DNA of 64,000 nucleotides. Origin: Chloroflexota bacterium. Its GTDB lineage: Bacteria > Chloroflexota > Anaerolineae > Caldilineales > Caldilineaceae. The notes under the pieces are model-generated. The model worked only from the letters and a program-made list of their open reading frames with translations, did no database searches and was not told the DNA's origin. The DNA is taken from the NCBI GenBank assembly GCA_003451595.1, contig DMDA01000003.1:23951-87950 (forward strand), read 5' to 3'. The position numbers were made by a program, and so were the translations under genes. Below are positions 35,430 through 45,113 of the stretch, piece after piece (position 1 is the first letter of the stretch; each line of letters begins with the position of its first letter).

Positions 35430-38400
35430 CTACCTGGTCACCAGTGGCAGGTAAGCCGCTGCGGTGATATCCGCCAGCGTGAGGCGCGCCACTGTCGGGT
35501 CCTCGCTGACGGGCGCATCCGCAAATTCCGCCACAGCGTGCACCACATCGAAGGCGGGGAAACTTTCCCACAGCGCAGCGCTGACCAACATCTGCCCAGC
35601 GACGCGACTTATCCCGGCAACAACCTGGCTGTATGCAGCATCCTCAGGCAGTAATTCCAGCAAGCTGGTGAGCTGCATCCCCTGCAATGCCGCCACCGCC
35701 GGCGAGAATGGATCGTCATTGGGCGTACCTGCCACAATCACCTTTGCCCTCGGCTCGCATGTCAAAATCTGCTGCACAAAGTCATGCACGATCTGCGCCT
35801 GCGCCAGCCGCCGCGCCGCCGAGTTCAGCAAGGGTGGTTGCAGCGCGCCGAAGCGCGGGCTGTCCGTCGTCCGGTCGTCGAAGCGTAGAGCAATCACGAA
35901 GATCGTCTCTTCACCGAAACTGAATTGCGCAGCCAGTGGCTTGCGACTATCCAAAAAGTCATCCGATGTGGCGCCGATGCGACCGGGATTGAGCGTCAGC
36001 GTGGCGCGCCCGCTGTTGCAGAGCACGCTGTTGTCGGTGATGGCGTCGCCAGGGCGCGCGCTGAAGTGGAGCCGGGCCGGGTTGTAGAGGATGCTGAGCC
36101 GGGGGTTGCGCCCTGCCATGCCGCCATCTTCAGCATCGTTGGGGGCGATCTGCGTCGCCTGATAGAGCGGGCCACCGGCATTCTGCACTGCCGTCACCAG
36201 GCGCGTCAAGGTCTGGTCGGCGGCAACAACGCCGTCGTCCAGGTCGCCGCTGTTGTCACCCACTTCCTCCAACACAAGCAGGTCTGGGCTACCCAGGTGA
36301 CCGGTAATCAACGTCGCCAGCGCCGTAAACACAGCCTGTGCGTCGGTGAAGCTTACCCCATTGCCGTTCAACGCGCCCACCGTCATGAAGAGTGCATCGC
36401 TCGTCAGCGTGGTTGCTTCGGGTAAAACCTGCCCGGTCACGTCGGCGGTGATCGGCGCAGTGGCGTGCACCGTGTAGGCGGCGTCGACATAGTCCATAAT
36501 CCCGACCACCGGTGTGGTAAAGACTGCACCGACGGCAACCTCCGGCCAGGGTGCATCCGCCGGATAGAGCCGGGCGTCCAACTGGATCACCTCTGGGTTG
36601 GCGTCGTCCGCCCTCATCAGGACGCCACCGCGCGCGGTGCGCGGCCCGGCGTCTGCGCCGTTGTCTGCCACGACCCACATCCGATCAGCGTCTGTTGCAC
36701 CCACAACCTGGCCAGCGTCGATCTGGACGCGCATCCCCTCCAGGCTCTCATAGAAGTCGAGGCCGTCAGTCGCCGGGTCGAAACTTGCCAGCGCATCGTC
36801 GTCGATCACCTGCGCCGGCGGCACGCGCCCGCCGCGCCCGACGGTAGCCGGTCCCGGTAACGGATTTCCGGTGGAGATGAGCGTCACAGTCGGGTTAAGT
36901 AGACGGGTGACGGTCAGCTCGTCGGTGCGGCCGGTCGGTTTTTCTTCTGCAACCAGGCCAAGCACCAGCACGTCATCGCCACTGACGACCGTCGGCGTCA
37001 CGCCTGTGCGCACGAAGATGCCTTCCGCCGTCGCCCCATTGTCGTCCGGCGTCGCCGCCTCCAGATAGAAGCCATCGTGCGCGACAACTGTCACGATGCC
37101 TCGCGTTGTCACCGTTGCACCCAACTTGGGTGATGTATGCCCTGCGCCCTGGATCGCAGCGATCGGCGTAATGTCGCCCAGGATGGCCGTCGATTCGAAC
37201 GCGCCAGCGTCGCATCCGTCGCCAAGCGGACGGGTGAAGCCGCGCTGGTCTGTTTTGATGAGATCGCCGCAGTTGAGCGCATGGAGTGGCACGCGCTCAA
37301 TCGCCGGGCTATCGATGCGCAGGGCATGGGTTGGCGTCGGTCCGCCATTATCCTGTAGCGTCTCCAGAAACGGGTCGGTGTTCGGCAGATCGCCGGTGGC
37401 GTTTAGCCCGCACGCGTCTGCATCTTCGACGTTATAGCCAACGGAAGTGATGAAGCCAGCGCTGTTCGTGCAGTTGTCGCCTGCTGTTGCCCCGCTGATG
37501 ATGGTGGCGCCTAGTCCTAACATACCCTCATCGTTGAAAATATTGCCGCCGACGCCTGCTGCGCCATTGTCGGCCAGCGTGACGAAACGCAAGGTGGCGC
37601 TGCCGCGATTGGAGATTCCCCCGCCATTGTCGCCGGCCTGGTTGGCGCTGAGCGTCGTGTTGACGAGCGTGAGTGTGCTGCCGCCGTTGTCAATACCGCC
37701 GCCTGCATTCGCTTGATTGTGATCGAGCAGACTGGCGGTGATCTGCACTCCGGCGCCGGCATGGTAGACGCCGCCGCCGCCCGCCGTCGCTGTGTTGTAG
37801 GCGATGCGCGTGTTCTCGATGGTGGTGGTGGCGCCCACTCCGTCGTTGCGCACACCGCCGCCATTGCCTGCTACGCTGTTGCTCAAAATGGCGGACGCTA
37901 TGATGGTGAGGCGACTGGTCGTAACGCCGGTATTGATCACGCCACTGCCGCTGTTGGCGCTGACCTCGACCTGGTTCAGTGTAGCAGTCGCCGCCTGATT
38001 CAGCACGCCGCCCTGGTTGCCCCGTACAACGCTATCCGTCAGCGTCAGCACACCCTGGTTGGCATTGGCAACGCCAAAGCCGCCTGGATTGTCCGCAATC
38101 GTTGCATCGGTCATGGCCAGGGCGCCGCCGCTGTTGCGCACGCCGCCGCCCTGATTGGCGGCGATGGTGGCATGGCGGATGGTCAGTTCACCACGATTCT
38201 GTACGCCGCCACCCATTTCCGCTGCGGCGCTGCCGTTGCGGAGGGTCAAGCCCTGTAAGGTCACGTGCGCGCCGGGCAGAACATCGAAGATGCGATCCAG
38301 TCCGCCGCCGTCGATCACGATGTCGGGAACCGCAGTGGCAGCAGCGGCGCCGGCTGCCATGCCATCAACCGTGAGCGTGCCGGTGATATCCAGATCGCCA

Positions 38401-40046
38401 GTGAGCGCTGCATCCTCGTCGGCGCCGGCGGCTGTCAACGTAATCGTCAGAGGGCGCGTTAGCGTTGTGGCAAACGTGATCGTGTCGCCGCCGCTGCCGG
38501 CGCTGCAGCCGCCGATCGCAATATCCTGGTTGGCCGCCAGAATCGCCTCACGCAGCGTACAGACGTCGTCCTCTGCCACGCCGTCACCGCTGCCGGTGAC
38601 GATGATCGGAGCGCCGGTTTGCGGGGCAATGCCGCTGTTCACCAGCCACTGATAGGCCGCCAATAGATCGAGTCGGCCAGCGCCAAAGTCGTTATCGGCG
38701 CCAGGGACGCCGAGATCGTGCGCGCTGTTCAACAATGCGGCTTCTTGTCGCGCCACGCTGAGATGGGGGAAGGCGCTCAGCAAGAGCGCCAGGCCGCCCG
38801 CAACGTGAGGCGCGGCCAGCGATGTACCGGTGGCATTGTCATCATAGCCACCCCCGCGCGCCGTCGTGCGGATGCTGACGCCCGGCGCCGTCAGGTATGG
38901 GTAGAGAGAGGACGCACCACTGCATGCCGATGGGCCGCGACTGCTGCCGCTGTAGAGCATGTCGTTGTCGGCGACGGCGCCAACCGCAAAGGCAGAGGGG
39001 TTGTTGGCAGGGCTGCGACTGGTGGCGACATCCGGCCCGGCGTTGCCAGCGGCAAAGATGGGCAGGATGCCCGCTGCACGCAACGCCTGCAAGTCTAACT
39101 CAAAAGCCAGATTGCAGCCCGGCGTATTCAATGTCCACGAGTTGTTGACCACCTGCGGCGCGTCATCGGTGGCGGGATTGCCATCGGGGTCAAGTAGCCA
39201 TTGAAACGCTTGATGAATGGCCGTTGCCGTCGCCTCGCCACGATCGTTGAAGATGCGCGCAGCAATCCAGCGTGCCTGCGGCGCCACACCGATAGTGCTG
39301 CCACCGCCGGCGCCGCCGACCATCACGCCCATGATCAGCGTGCCGTGTCCGTTCAGGTCGGTGGGCGTCGCCCGCTGACCGTAGGGATCGAACCAACTAT
39401 TGACGCCCCCCCGCCAGCGCGCCGCCAGTTCCGGGTGCGTCAGATCCACGCCGGTGTCCAGGCTGGCAACCACAATGCCCTGCCCCTGCCAGCCCAGCGC
39501 CCACAACGCCGGCGCATTGACGCTGCTCAGGTTCGCTTCGGTGGGCGCGCCCTGCGCCAGAGCAATCTCTACCGTATCCGGCATAATCGTCAACACCTCT
39601 GGTCGCATCGCTAACTCGGCAATGACGGCAGGTGTTGCCGTGACAGAAAGACCGTTGAAAATCCAGAAGGGCGTCACCTGACTGACCACACCTTGCCGAG
39701 CGCGCTGCGCCAGCCATCCCCGGAGCGCGGACTGACTCGCGTTCGCCAATGTTTGGCGGGCGCCAATCGCACGGCGCGCATCGCTGGCAACACCGTTTGC
39801 AACTGTCTGTTGGCGCAACGTGACGATCACCGTGATTTGCGCGTCCGGCTCGGTCTGCGCTAACGTTGCGGCCAATGTCCCATCCAGCGCGCCAGTCTTG
39901 ACCGGCATTGCCTGCAAAAAAGCCGGATTTCTGTGCGAAACCCGGCCATTGGACACATCGAGGGGAATTGCTCCAGCGACGCGACGGTCACCAACGACCA
40001 TCACCGCCAGGTTAAACACAATCAGTAGATAAAGCCATCGTTTCAT
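35430..40046 (-). CDS. Secreted subtilisin / beta-helix / nuclease-like fusion
   Basis: A 1538-residue exported protein. After a signal peptide (about 1-26) and an inhibitor-like prodomain comes an S8 protease domain with the full triad: D197 (SLDTGV), H234 (NGHGT), S409 (GTSLAAPH), plus oxyanion N335 (AAGNAGP). At about 495-505 lies a CSLREA motif (CTLREAILAANQD), then a right-handed beta-helix of GGGVxNxG repeats to about 960. A YhcR-like OB-fold segment follows (GATVTTRGIVTVVAHDGFYLEAA), then an ExeM/endonuclease-exonuclease-phosphatase-like region (PDLLVLEEVGDNSGDLDDG, SILYNPARL). It ends AAYLPLVTR. Whether the nuclease part is active is unclear, since not all catalytic residues can be placed. 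Confidence 0.85.
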   Translation of the reverse strand: MKRWLYLLIVFNLAVMVVGDRRVAGAIPLDVSNGRVSHRNPAFLQAMPVKTGALDGTLAATLAQTEPDAQITVIVTLRQQTVANGVASDARRAIGARQTLANASQSALRGWLAQRARQGVVSQVTPFWIFNGLSVTATPAVIAELAMRPEVLTIMPDTVEIALAQGAPTEANLSSVNAPALWALGWQGQGIVVASLDTGVDLTHPELAARWRGGVNSWFDPYGQRATPTDLNGHGTLIMGVMVGGAGGGSTIGVAPQARWIAARIFNDRGEATATAIHQAFQWLLDPDGNPATDDAPQVVNNSWTLNTPGCNLAFELDLQALRAAGILPIFAAGNAGPDVATSRSPANNPSAFAVGAVADNDMLYSGSSRGPSACSGASSLYPYLTAPGVSIRTTARGGGYDDNATGTSLAAPHVAGGLALLLSAFPHLSVARQEAALLNSAHDLGVPGADNDFGAGRLDLLAAYQWLVNSGIAPQTGAPIIVTGSGDGVAEDDVCTLREAILAANQDIAIGGCSAGSGGDTITFATTLTRPLTITLTAAGADEDAALTGDLDITGTLTVDGMAAGAAAATAVPDIVIDGGGLDRIFDVLPGAHVTLQGLTLRNGSAAAEMGGGVQNRGELTIRHATIAANQGGGVRNSGGALAMTDATIADNPGGFGVANANQGVLTLTDSVVRGNQGGVLNQAATATLNQVEVSANSGSGVINTGVTTSRLTIIASAILSNSVAGNGGGVRNDGVGATTTIENTRIAYNTATAGGGGVYHAGAGVQITASLLDHNQANAGGGIDNGGSTLTLVNTTLSANQAGDNGGGISNRGSATLRFVTLADNGAAGVGGNIFNDEGMLGLGATIISGATAGDNCTNSAGFITSVGYNVEDADACGLNATGDLPNTDPFLETLQDNGGPTPTHALRIDSPAIERVPLHALNCGDLIKTDQRGFTRPLGDGCDAGAFESTAILGDITPIAAIQGAGHTSPKLGATVTTRGIVTVVAHDGFYLEAATPDDNGATAEGIFVRTGVTPTVVSGDDVLVLGLVAEEKPTGRTDELTVTRLLNPTVTLISTGNPLPGPATVGRGGRVPPAQVIDDDALASFDPATDGLDFYESLEGMRVQIDAGQVVGATDADRMWVVADNGADAGPRTARGGVLMRADDANPEVIQLDARLYPADAPWPEVAVGAVFTTPVVGIMDYVDAAYTVHATAPITADVTGQVLPEATTLTSDALFMTVGALNGNGVSFTDAQAVFTALATLITGHLGSPDLLVLEEVGDNSGDLDDGVVAADQTLTRLVTAVQNAGGPLYQATQIAPNDAEDGGMAGRNPRLSILYNPARLHFSARPGDAITDNSVLCNSGRATLTLNPGRIGATSDDFLDSRKPLAAQFSFGEETIFVIALRFDDRTTDSPRFGALQPPLLNSAARRLAQAQIVHDFVQQILTCEPRAKVIVAGTPNDDPFSPAVAALQGMQLTSLLELLPEDAAYSQVVAGISRVAGQMLVSAALWESFPAFDVVHAVAEFADAPVSEDPTVARLTLADITAAAYLPLVTR

Positions 40047-40160
40047 GCTTCGGTCGCCTTCTGGCGCAGGCTACACATTCGCTTCTGAAAGCGTTGCAGA
40101 CCCGCGCCACATCTACGATTCTGACGTGCAGCTTGCGACGCGCAGCCAGAATTCACCCTG

Positions 40161-40739
40161 CTACTGCGCCGTGATCCATTCCACGCGGATGTCCCCCATG
40201 ACCACTGCTACTTGCGAACCGGGTTTGATGCGATTGCCGCCATTGGGATAATGCATGAAATACGTGCGATCTGCCTTCAAGTTCTCATGGTGCATCATGG
40301 TCTCCGGCGCTTTCAGCTCAGCCCCACTTTTTGCATCGACCAGTGCTGGCATTGTCTCATGCGTGCCCAGCAGCGGCAGCGCCTTTTCGAGATCGACCAC
40401 GCGATAGCGCAAGTCGATCAAACCGCCGCCCGCCGTCACGCCCACCAACCGAATGCGGATGCCAAATTCCTCTTCCAGTTGCAATGGCGTGAGCACTCGC
40501 GTGACGCCGGTCACAGGCGCCTTGCAGAAGACGCCTTCCAGTGTGGCGTAATCAGCCAACGAAAAGGTCGTAAGTGCGTTGGCAGTCACCACCGGTTTCG
40601 CAGACGCAGCCGGGCCAAGCCACCAATAGGTGAGGAAAAAGCAGGTCACGATCATGGCAGCCGCCGCCGCCAGCACAATTGCCAACAGACGACGACTGAC
40701 AACGGGCGCAACGTTGGTGTCTGAAAAAATTTCGCTCAT
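40161..40739 (-). CDS. Membrane-anchored exported protein of unknown function
   Basis: A 192-residue protein with one N-terminal helix (RRLLAIVLAAAAAMIVTCFFLTYWWLG, residues about 17-43) and an extracytoplasmic domain. The domain includes TRVLTPLQLEEEFGIRIRLVGVTAGGG, ETMPALVDAKSGAELKAPETMMHHENL and YFMHYPNGGNRIKPGSQVAVVMGD. The methionine/histidine cluster TMMHHE could bind copper, which would fit the cupredoxin genes just upstream, but this is inference. No family is recognised. Confidence 0.7.
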   Translation of the reverse strand: MSEIFSDTNVAPVVSRRLLAIVLAAAAAMIVTCFFLTYWWLGPAASAKPVVTANALTTFSLADYATLEGVFCKAPVTGVTRVLTPLQLEEEFGIRIRLVGVTAGGGLIDLRYRVVDLEKALPLLGTHETMPALVDAKSGAELKAPETMMHHENLKADRTYFMHYPNGGNRIKPGSQVAVVMGDIRVEWITAQ

Positions 40740-40781
40740 GCCGATAACTCCTGATCATTTGCAATGAAGGCGGCGTCGCTT

Positions 40782-40818
40782 CCCGGCATGGCGGCGCTGA
40801 CGGCGCCGCCATGCCGGG
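40782..40818. terminator. 15-bp perfect hairpin between cupredoxin and membrane-protein genes
   Basis: CCCGGCATGGCGGCG (40782-40796) and its exact complement (40804-40818) with a 7-nt loop, 17 nt after the stop of the 972-residue protein. No U-tract follows, so it may be a processing or stability element instead of a classical terminator. Confidence 0.6.
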
Positions 40819-40835
40819 GATGCCTCATGTCGTCG

Positions 40836-43754
40836 TCACGGGCCGAATGGCGTCGTGACCGACCGCTTCGAGATAAATTCGTCGAAGTACTGCGTTCCAC
40901 TCAACGTGCCCGCCAAACCAGAGGACGGTCCCATGCGCACTGCCTCCAGGGTATAGGCGCTGGTGTTCTGGTTATTGGCGATCGCGCGCTGGACGCCATC
41001 GACGTACAGCACGAAGGGAACGCTTACACCGGAACGCCAGAGCACTTCGACCGCGTGCGGTGCGTCTGTCAGAGTGACCCAGGCGGTGCTGGTTGTGCCG
41101 CCAGCGCGCATCACCTGCGCACGGATTTGCGGCAGACTGGTCGGGTTGGGGCGACGATACTGCACGGTGAAGACCGCGTTGTTCGCCGCGTTGACGCCAG
41201 CCAGGATCGTGACGCCGCTGTTGGGTGCGCGTGAACTGTTCGGATGGAAGTAGAAGCGGACGTCATAACTGGTCAGCGCATTAGGCGTGTCATCGGTGAC
41301 ATACCCAGGCGCGCCTGCGGTCAGCGGCACGGCCATGCCCCACGCGCCGCCGTTCATTGCCGCCGCATTCGTCACGTTGACGCCGCCGGTGGCGCTGCTC
41401 CACGCCGCCACGCCGCCGCTCTCGAAGCTGTCGGCGAAGATCAGATCATCCACGGTCAGGGTGACGCTGATCAAGTTGCTCCAATTGCCGGCTGCATCGC
41501 GTGCGCGCACCGAGAGGACGTAATCGCCAGTCAGCCAGGTCGAGACATCGACGTTCGCCGCCAGCGCCATGCCGCCGCCACTCGGGGTCAGGGTCATGGC
41601 AGCGCCGTTGCCCACACCGGGATCGGCGCCGACAAACCACTCTGCCGCGCTGACACCGGTGAGTGCGTCAGTGGCGCTGCCGGTCAATGCGACGGTCGGG
41701 GCCGAGTTGGTCGGATTGGGTGTGACGGCCACGCCGCTGATGGTTGGCGGGGTGCGGTCGATGGTGAGTGTGGTCGCCGTCGCCGGGCCCCAGTTGCCCG
41801 CGCGATCCTGACCGCGCACTGCAATCTGATGCACACCCTCGGCGAGTTGCGCCAGATTGATGAGCGGGATGAACGCGTAGGCGTTTTCATTGGGGCCATC
41901 GAAGAGACCATCCGCCGGTGTGAAGGGGAAGCCAGTGCCATTGGCGCCCACCAGGTCAATGAAACCTTCGACACGCTGGATGGTGGAGGTGATCGGCCCG
42001 CCGCCTGGTTCGCTGATGACGGCATCGACGCGGATTGCTGGCCGGCTAGGATTGATCGGCGTTGTCCCATTATTCGGGTTCGGCGCCACTGTCACGCCGC
42101 TGGTCGCAGGGCCGGTGCGATCGATCAGCAGATCGATGGTGGCGAAGTCACCCCATTGCCCGGAGGCATCCTGGCTGCGCACCGCAACAGTATGCACGCC
42201 TTCGGTCAACGCACTCAGCGTTGCAGATGGAATGGTGGCCGTAATCGCGGCGACCGAACCTGGCATGTTCAGCCCCATGGCGGCGCCCGTGCCAGGGACA
42301 GGTGGTGCACCAATCAGGTCAGCATCGATAAAGTACTCGGCGCCGGCAATGTTGCTGTTGCCGCGACCGACGTCGCTGGCGGTGCCGCCCAATGCCACGT
42401 TGTTGTTGCCCTGGCTAGGATTGGGGGCGAGGGTCAGCGCTGAAGTGGTCGGCCCTGCATTGTCCACCGCCAGGGTGATCAGGTTGTAGGCGCCCCAGTT
42501 GCCGGCGGCATCCTGACCACGCACGTAGACGGCGTGATTGCCTGCACTCAGCGTCTGCAACACTGCTGCCGGGATCGTGCCCGCCACCGCCTCCGTTGGA
42601 GCGTCGAAGGCGCTATCGCTGGCGCTCATCGCAACCGGCGTCCCCGCAGTGCTGTCAAGCACATACTCGGCGGCCACGATGTTGCTGCCGCCGCTGGCGC
42701 TGTCATCGAGCGTGGCGCTGATGATGATGTCGCCACCGCTCGGCGTCAGTGTCAGGCCGGTCGCCGTCGGACCGGTCGTGTCAGTCGGGCTGGAGCTGCC
42801 AACTGGAATAGACAGGAAGGTGAGCATGCCGCCGTAGCCGCCTATGTTGCTGTTATGTAGCAGCAGGCTGCCAGCGTGTACGGCATAACGCACACCTGCT
42901 GACGCCGTGGCTGGAATGTCAACCAACGTATCTAGTGTGGCGCCCGGCGGCACAGTCTCCGCCACCACACGATAGCTGTTCGGGCGCAGGTTGCCGTCGC
43001 TGGCAATCACCTGCTGATTGAGGCCGAGCACACCCATTGAATGGTGCAGCGCGCCGGCGTTGACATAGCGCAGCAGCACACGGTTGCCAGCGGCGACATT
43101 GATCGCTGCAGTGTCCGGGAAGGCGGCGCCATTGATCAATGCGTACTCCGGCGCAAAGTCGCTCATGTTGAAAGTCGCTGGCGACGCGCTGGTGTTGAGC
43201 GCCGGGTCGAGTTCGCTGAGAACGAGCACGGCTTCCACGTCGTAGGCGGTTGCAGCGCTGTTGTACGCCTGCCCCGGCGTCGTCGGGCGCACAATCAACG
43301 CGCCGTGCAACCCCATCGCCGTTTGATGCAGAGCGTTCGACAACGGCCCTGCCTCGTAGAGGAAGATGCCCGGCTCGGTGGCCGTGAAGGTATAAGTGAC
43401 GCTGCCGCCCGGCGCTGCGCCCACGCGATCCGGCGGGAGCGGCTGCCCGTGAAAGAAGAGGGCGACCGGCTCCGCCAATCGATTGGAGAGCGTCACCTGT
43501 ACGGTGTCGCCAACATTGGCGACGATCAACGGGCCGCCAGGCTGGCTGACGGTGGGGCTGCTGCTGCAGTCGCTGGCGGCAAAGCCCCACACCGGCATAA
43601 CGATGCTGCCGGGCAACGTCATGCTGCCATCGGTGGCGCACAGGTCAATCGTCACGGTGCTCTGCGCCAGCGCTGGCTGGGGAAGTCCCACCACTGCCAG
43701 CAGCAGCGCCACAATACCGATCCAGAAAGTGTGTTTGGTGAACCTGGTCATCAT
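40836..43754 (-). CDS. Secreted cupredoxin-like protein with Ig-like and LamG-like repeats
   Basis: A 972-residue protein. A signal peptide (cut near LAQ-ST, about residue 30) precedes a two-part cupredoxin region (about 30-320: GDTVQVTLSNRLAEPVALFFHG, GIFLYEAGPLSNALHQTAMGLHGALIVRP, NRVLLRYVNAGALHHSMGVLG). The arrangement is that of multicopper oxidases but the HxH and HCH ligand motifs are broken, so oxidase activity is doubtful. Four similar segments of about 110 residues follow, each ending in a TLxxDxTxPT-like turn (Ig-like), then a LamG-like C-terminal domain (LIFADSFESGGVAAWSSAT). It is probably a structural or binding surface protein. Confidence 0.8.
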   Translation of the reverse strand: MMTRFTKHTFWIGIVALLLAVVGLPQPALAQSTVTIDLCATDGSMTLPGSIVMPVWGFAASDCSSSPTVSQPGGPLIVANVGDTVQVTLSNRLAEPVALFFHGQPLPPDRVGAAPGGSVTYTFTATEPGIFLYEAGPLSNALHQTAMGLHGALIVRPTTPGQAYNSAATAYDVEAVLVLSELDPALNTSASPATFNMSDFAPEYALINGAAFPDTAAINVAAGNRVLLRYVNAGALHHSMGVLGLNQQVIASDGNLRPNSYRVVAETVPPGATLDTLVDIPATASAGVRYAVHAGSLLLHNSNIGGYGGMLTFLSIPVGSSSPTDTTGPTATGLTLTPSGGDIIISATLDDSASGGSNIVAAEYVLDSTAGTPVAMSASDSAFDAPTEAVAGTIPAAVLQTLSAGNHAVYVRGQDAAGNWGAYNLITLAVDNAGPTTSALTLAPNPSQGNNNVALGGTASDVGRGNSNIAGAEYFIDADLIGAPPVPGTGAAMGLNMPGSVAAITATIPSATLSALTEGVHTVAVRSQDASGQWGDFATIDLLIDRTGPATSGVTVAPNPNNGTTPINPSRPAIRVDAVISEPGGGPITSTIQRVEGFIDLVGANGTGFPFTPADGLFDGPNENAYAFIPLINLAQLAEGVHQIAVRGQDRAGNWGPATATTLTIDRTPPTISGVAVTPNPTNSAPTVALTGSATDALTGVSAAEWFVGADPGVGNGAAMTLTPSGGGMALAANVDVSTWLTGDYVLSVRARDAAGNWSNLISVTLTVDDLIFADSFESGGVAAWSSATGGVNVTNAAAMNGGAWGMAVPLTAGAPGYVTDDTPNALTSYDVRFYFHPNSSRAPNSGVTILAGVNAANNAVFTVQYRRPNPTSLPQIRAQVMRAGGTTSTAWVTLTDAPHAVEVLWRSGVSVPFVLYVDGVQRAIANNQNTSAYTLEAVRMGPSSGLAGTLSGTQYFDEFISKRSVTTPFGP

Positions 43755-43763
43755 GTTCGCTCC

Positions 43764-45074
43764 TTACTGCGGGCAGTTGTTGGGCAGTGGCGGATCGACG
43801 CGGGTAAAGGTCGCCGGTCCTGTCATCGGCACGCCCCACGAATCCAACTGGAAGAGTGCATGATTGTGGGCGATGATGTAATACTCGCCACACTGTGTCA
43901 TTGCCGTGTCGCCGACCGGCTTCGTCCCACTGTTGCCCAGATAGGGACTGCCGCTGAAGAACATGCCAAAAGCCATGTTCTGCAGATTCGGGATCGTGAT
44001 CGGCACAGGGTTGCTCTCGCTGTAACCTTCGTTGTCGCGCCAGTCGAAGGTGGCGTCCCAGGTCTGACCAGGGCCAACGTTGACGCTGAACTTGTCGAAG
44101 GAGAGGTCGGCGCCGCCGCCATCGATCAGCGGGAAGCCATCGCGCCCAACGATGCGGCCATGATTGCCGTGGGGATGGAACGGGAACTCGATCGTGCCGA
44201 CGTTGAGATAGCGCACCAGCGCCGGATACGGATTGGCGGTGGCGTCATACGGATTGATGCGCGCCAGGGCGCCGTAGGGCTGCGTCGGCAACCAGGCGGC
44301 ATAGTTCGGGGCAATGCTGTCCGGGAAGCCACGCCCGTTGATCAGCCAGTAACGCGGCTTATAGAGGCTCATATCGAACGGCTCGCCGCGCTCAACTGCC
44401 TGGCTTAGATAGGGATCGACTTCGGAGAGCAGCACCATGAACTCCTTGCCGGCGCGATAGACGACGTCGCCGCTATCGTAGACGTAGCGAGTGTCCGGGT
44501 TGCCCGTGCTGCGCGTCGGGCGGACAAGCAAGGCGCCGAAAAGCCCCATGCGCACCTGGCGGTCGGGATTGGTGCCGCTCTGATAGATGAAAGTGCCTGC
44601 ACGCGACGCCACGAAACTGTAGGTCATCGTGCCGCCGTTGGCTGCCGCCACTGGCGCCAGCGATGTCAGCGCACCCCCGCCGTCGAATTGCGGCGTCGAA
44701 GGTGCGCCATTGGCGAGCACATTCTCTTGCCCAGGGAAAACGAGCGAGATGTCTTCCGCCAGCGTGTTTTGTACGATCACCGTCACCGTATCGCCCTGGT
44801 TGACGCAGAGCACCGGGCTAGGGTGCTGGAAAGGCTGACCGGCAATCGAAAACCCCCACATGAAAACGGTGTTGTCGTCGGACATGCCGATGTAGCCGGT
44901 CTCCGTGCGCAGGGTGAAGGTGGCATTGGCGCTCGTCGTGCAGACGATGCCATCTGTCGGTGTGCTTTGGGCGACAACAGCCTGCGGGCGCACTGCTGAA
45001 CTTGTGCTCAGCAAGGTGAGTAGCAGCCCCAGCGCCAGCCCCCAACGCGTCCACTTGAACTTGAACATGGTCAT
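43764..45074 (-). CDS. Multicopper-oxidase-like exported protein, partly degenerate
   Basis: A 436-residue exported protein. A signal peptide (WGLALGLLLTLLSTSSAVRPQA) is followed by a first cupredoxin domain with VTVIVQNTLAEDISLVFPG and GTFIYQSGTNPDRQVRMGLFGALLVRP, in which the normal HxH and HCH copper ligands are missing. The later domain keeps EFPFHPHGNHGRIVGRDG and EYYIIAHNHALFQLDSWG, which can bind copper. The ATG at 45074 follows AAAGGAG. It is 9 bp from the next gene downstream, so the three copper-type genes form an operon. Function as an oxidase is uncertain. Confidence 0.8.
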   Translation of the reverse strand: MTMFKFKWTRWGLALGLLLTLLSTSSAVRPQAVVAQSTPTDGIVCTTSANATFTLRTETGYIGMSDDNTVFMWGFSIAGQPFQHPSPVLCVNQGDTVTVIVQNTLAEDISLVFPGQENVLANGAPSTPQFDGGGALTSLAPVAAANGGTMTYSFVASRAGTFIYQSGTNPDRQVRMGLFGALLVRPTRSTGNPDTRYVYDSGDVVYRAGKEFMVLLSEVDPYLSQAVERGEPFDMSLYKPRYWLINGRGFPDSIAPNYAAWLPTQPYGALARINPYDATANPYPALVRYLNVGTIEFPFHPHGNHGRIVGRDGFPLIDGGGADLSFDKFSVNVGPGQTWDATFDWRDNEGYSESNPVPITIPNLQNMAFGMFFSGSPYLGNSGTKPVGDTAMTQCGEYYIIAHNHALFQLDSWGVPMTGPATFTRVDPPLPNNCPQ

Positions 45075-45113
45075 AGCATTCACTCCTTTGGGTTCTCCCA
45101 CGTTCCGGCCAGA

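Noticed and set aside
35430..40046. Two separate genes (protease and nuclease) joined by error
   Set aside because: The frame is uninterrupted for 1538 codons with consistent codon use, and there is no internal ribosome binding site at the domain border.
43764..45074. Fully active laccase
   Set aside because: The first-domain HxH and the HCH motif are missing, so only part of a copper site can form; it is reported as degenerate.
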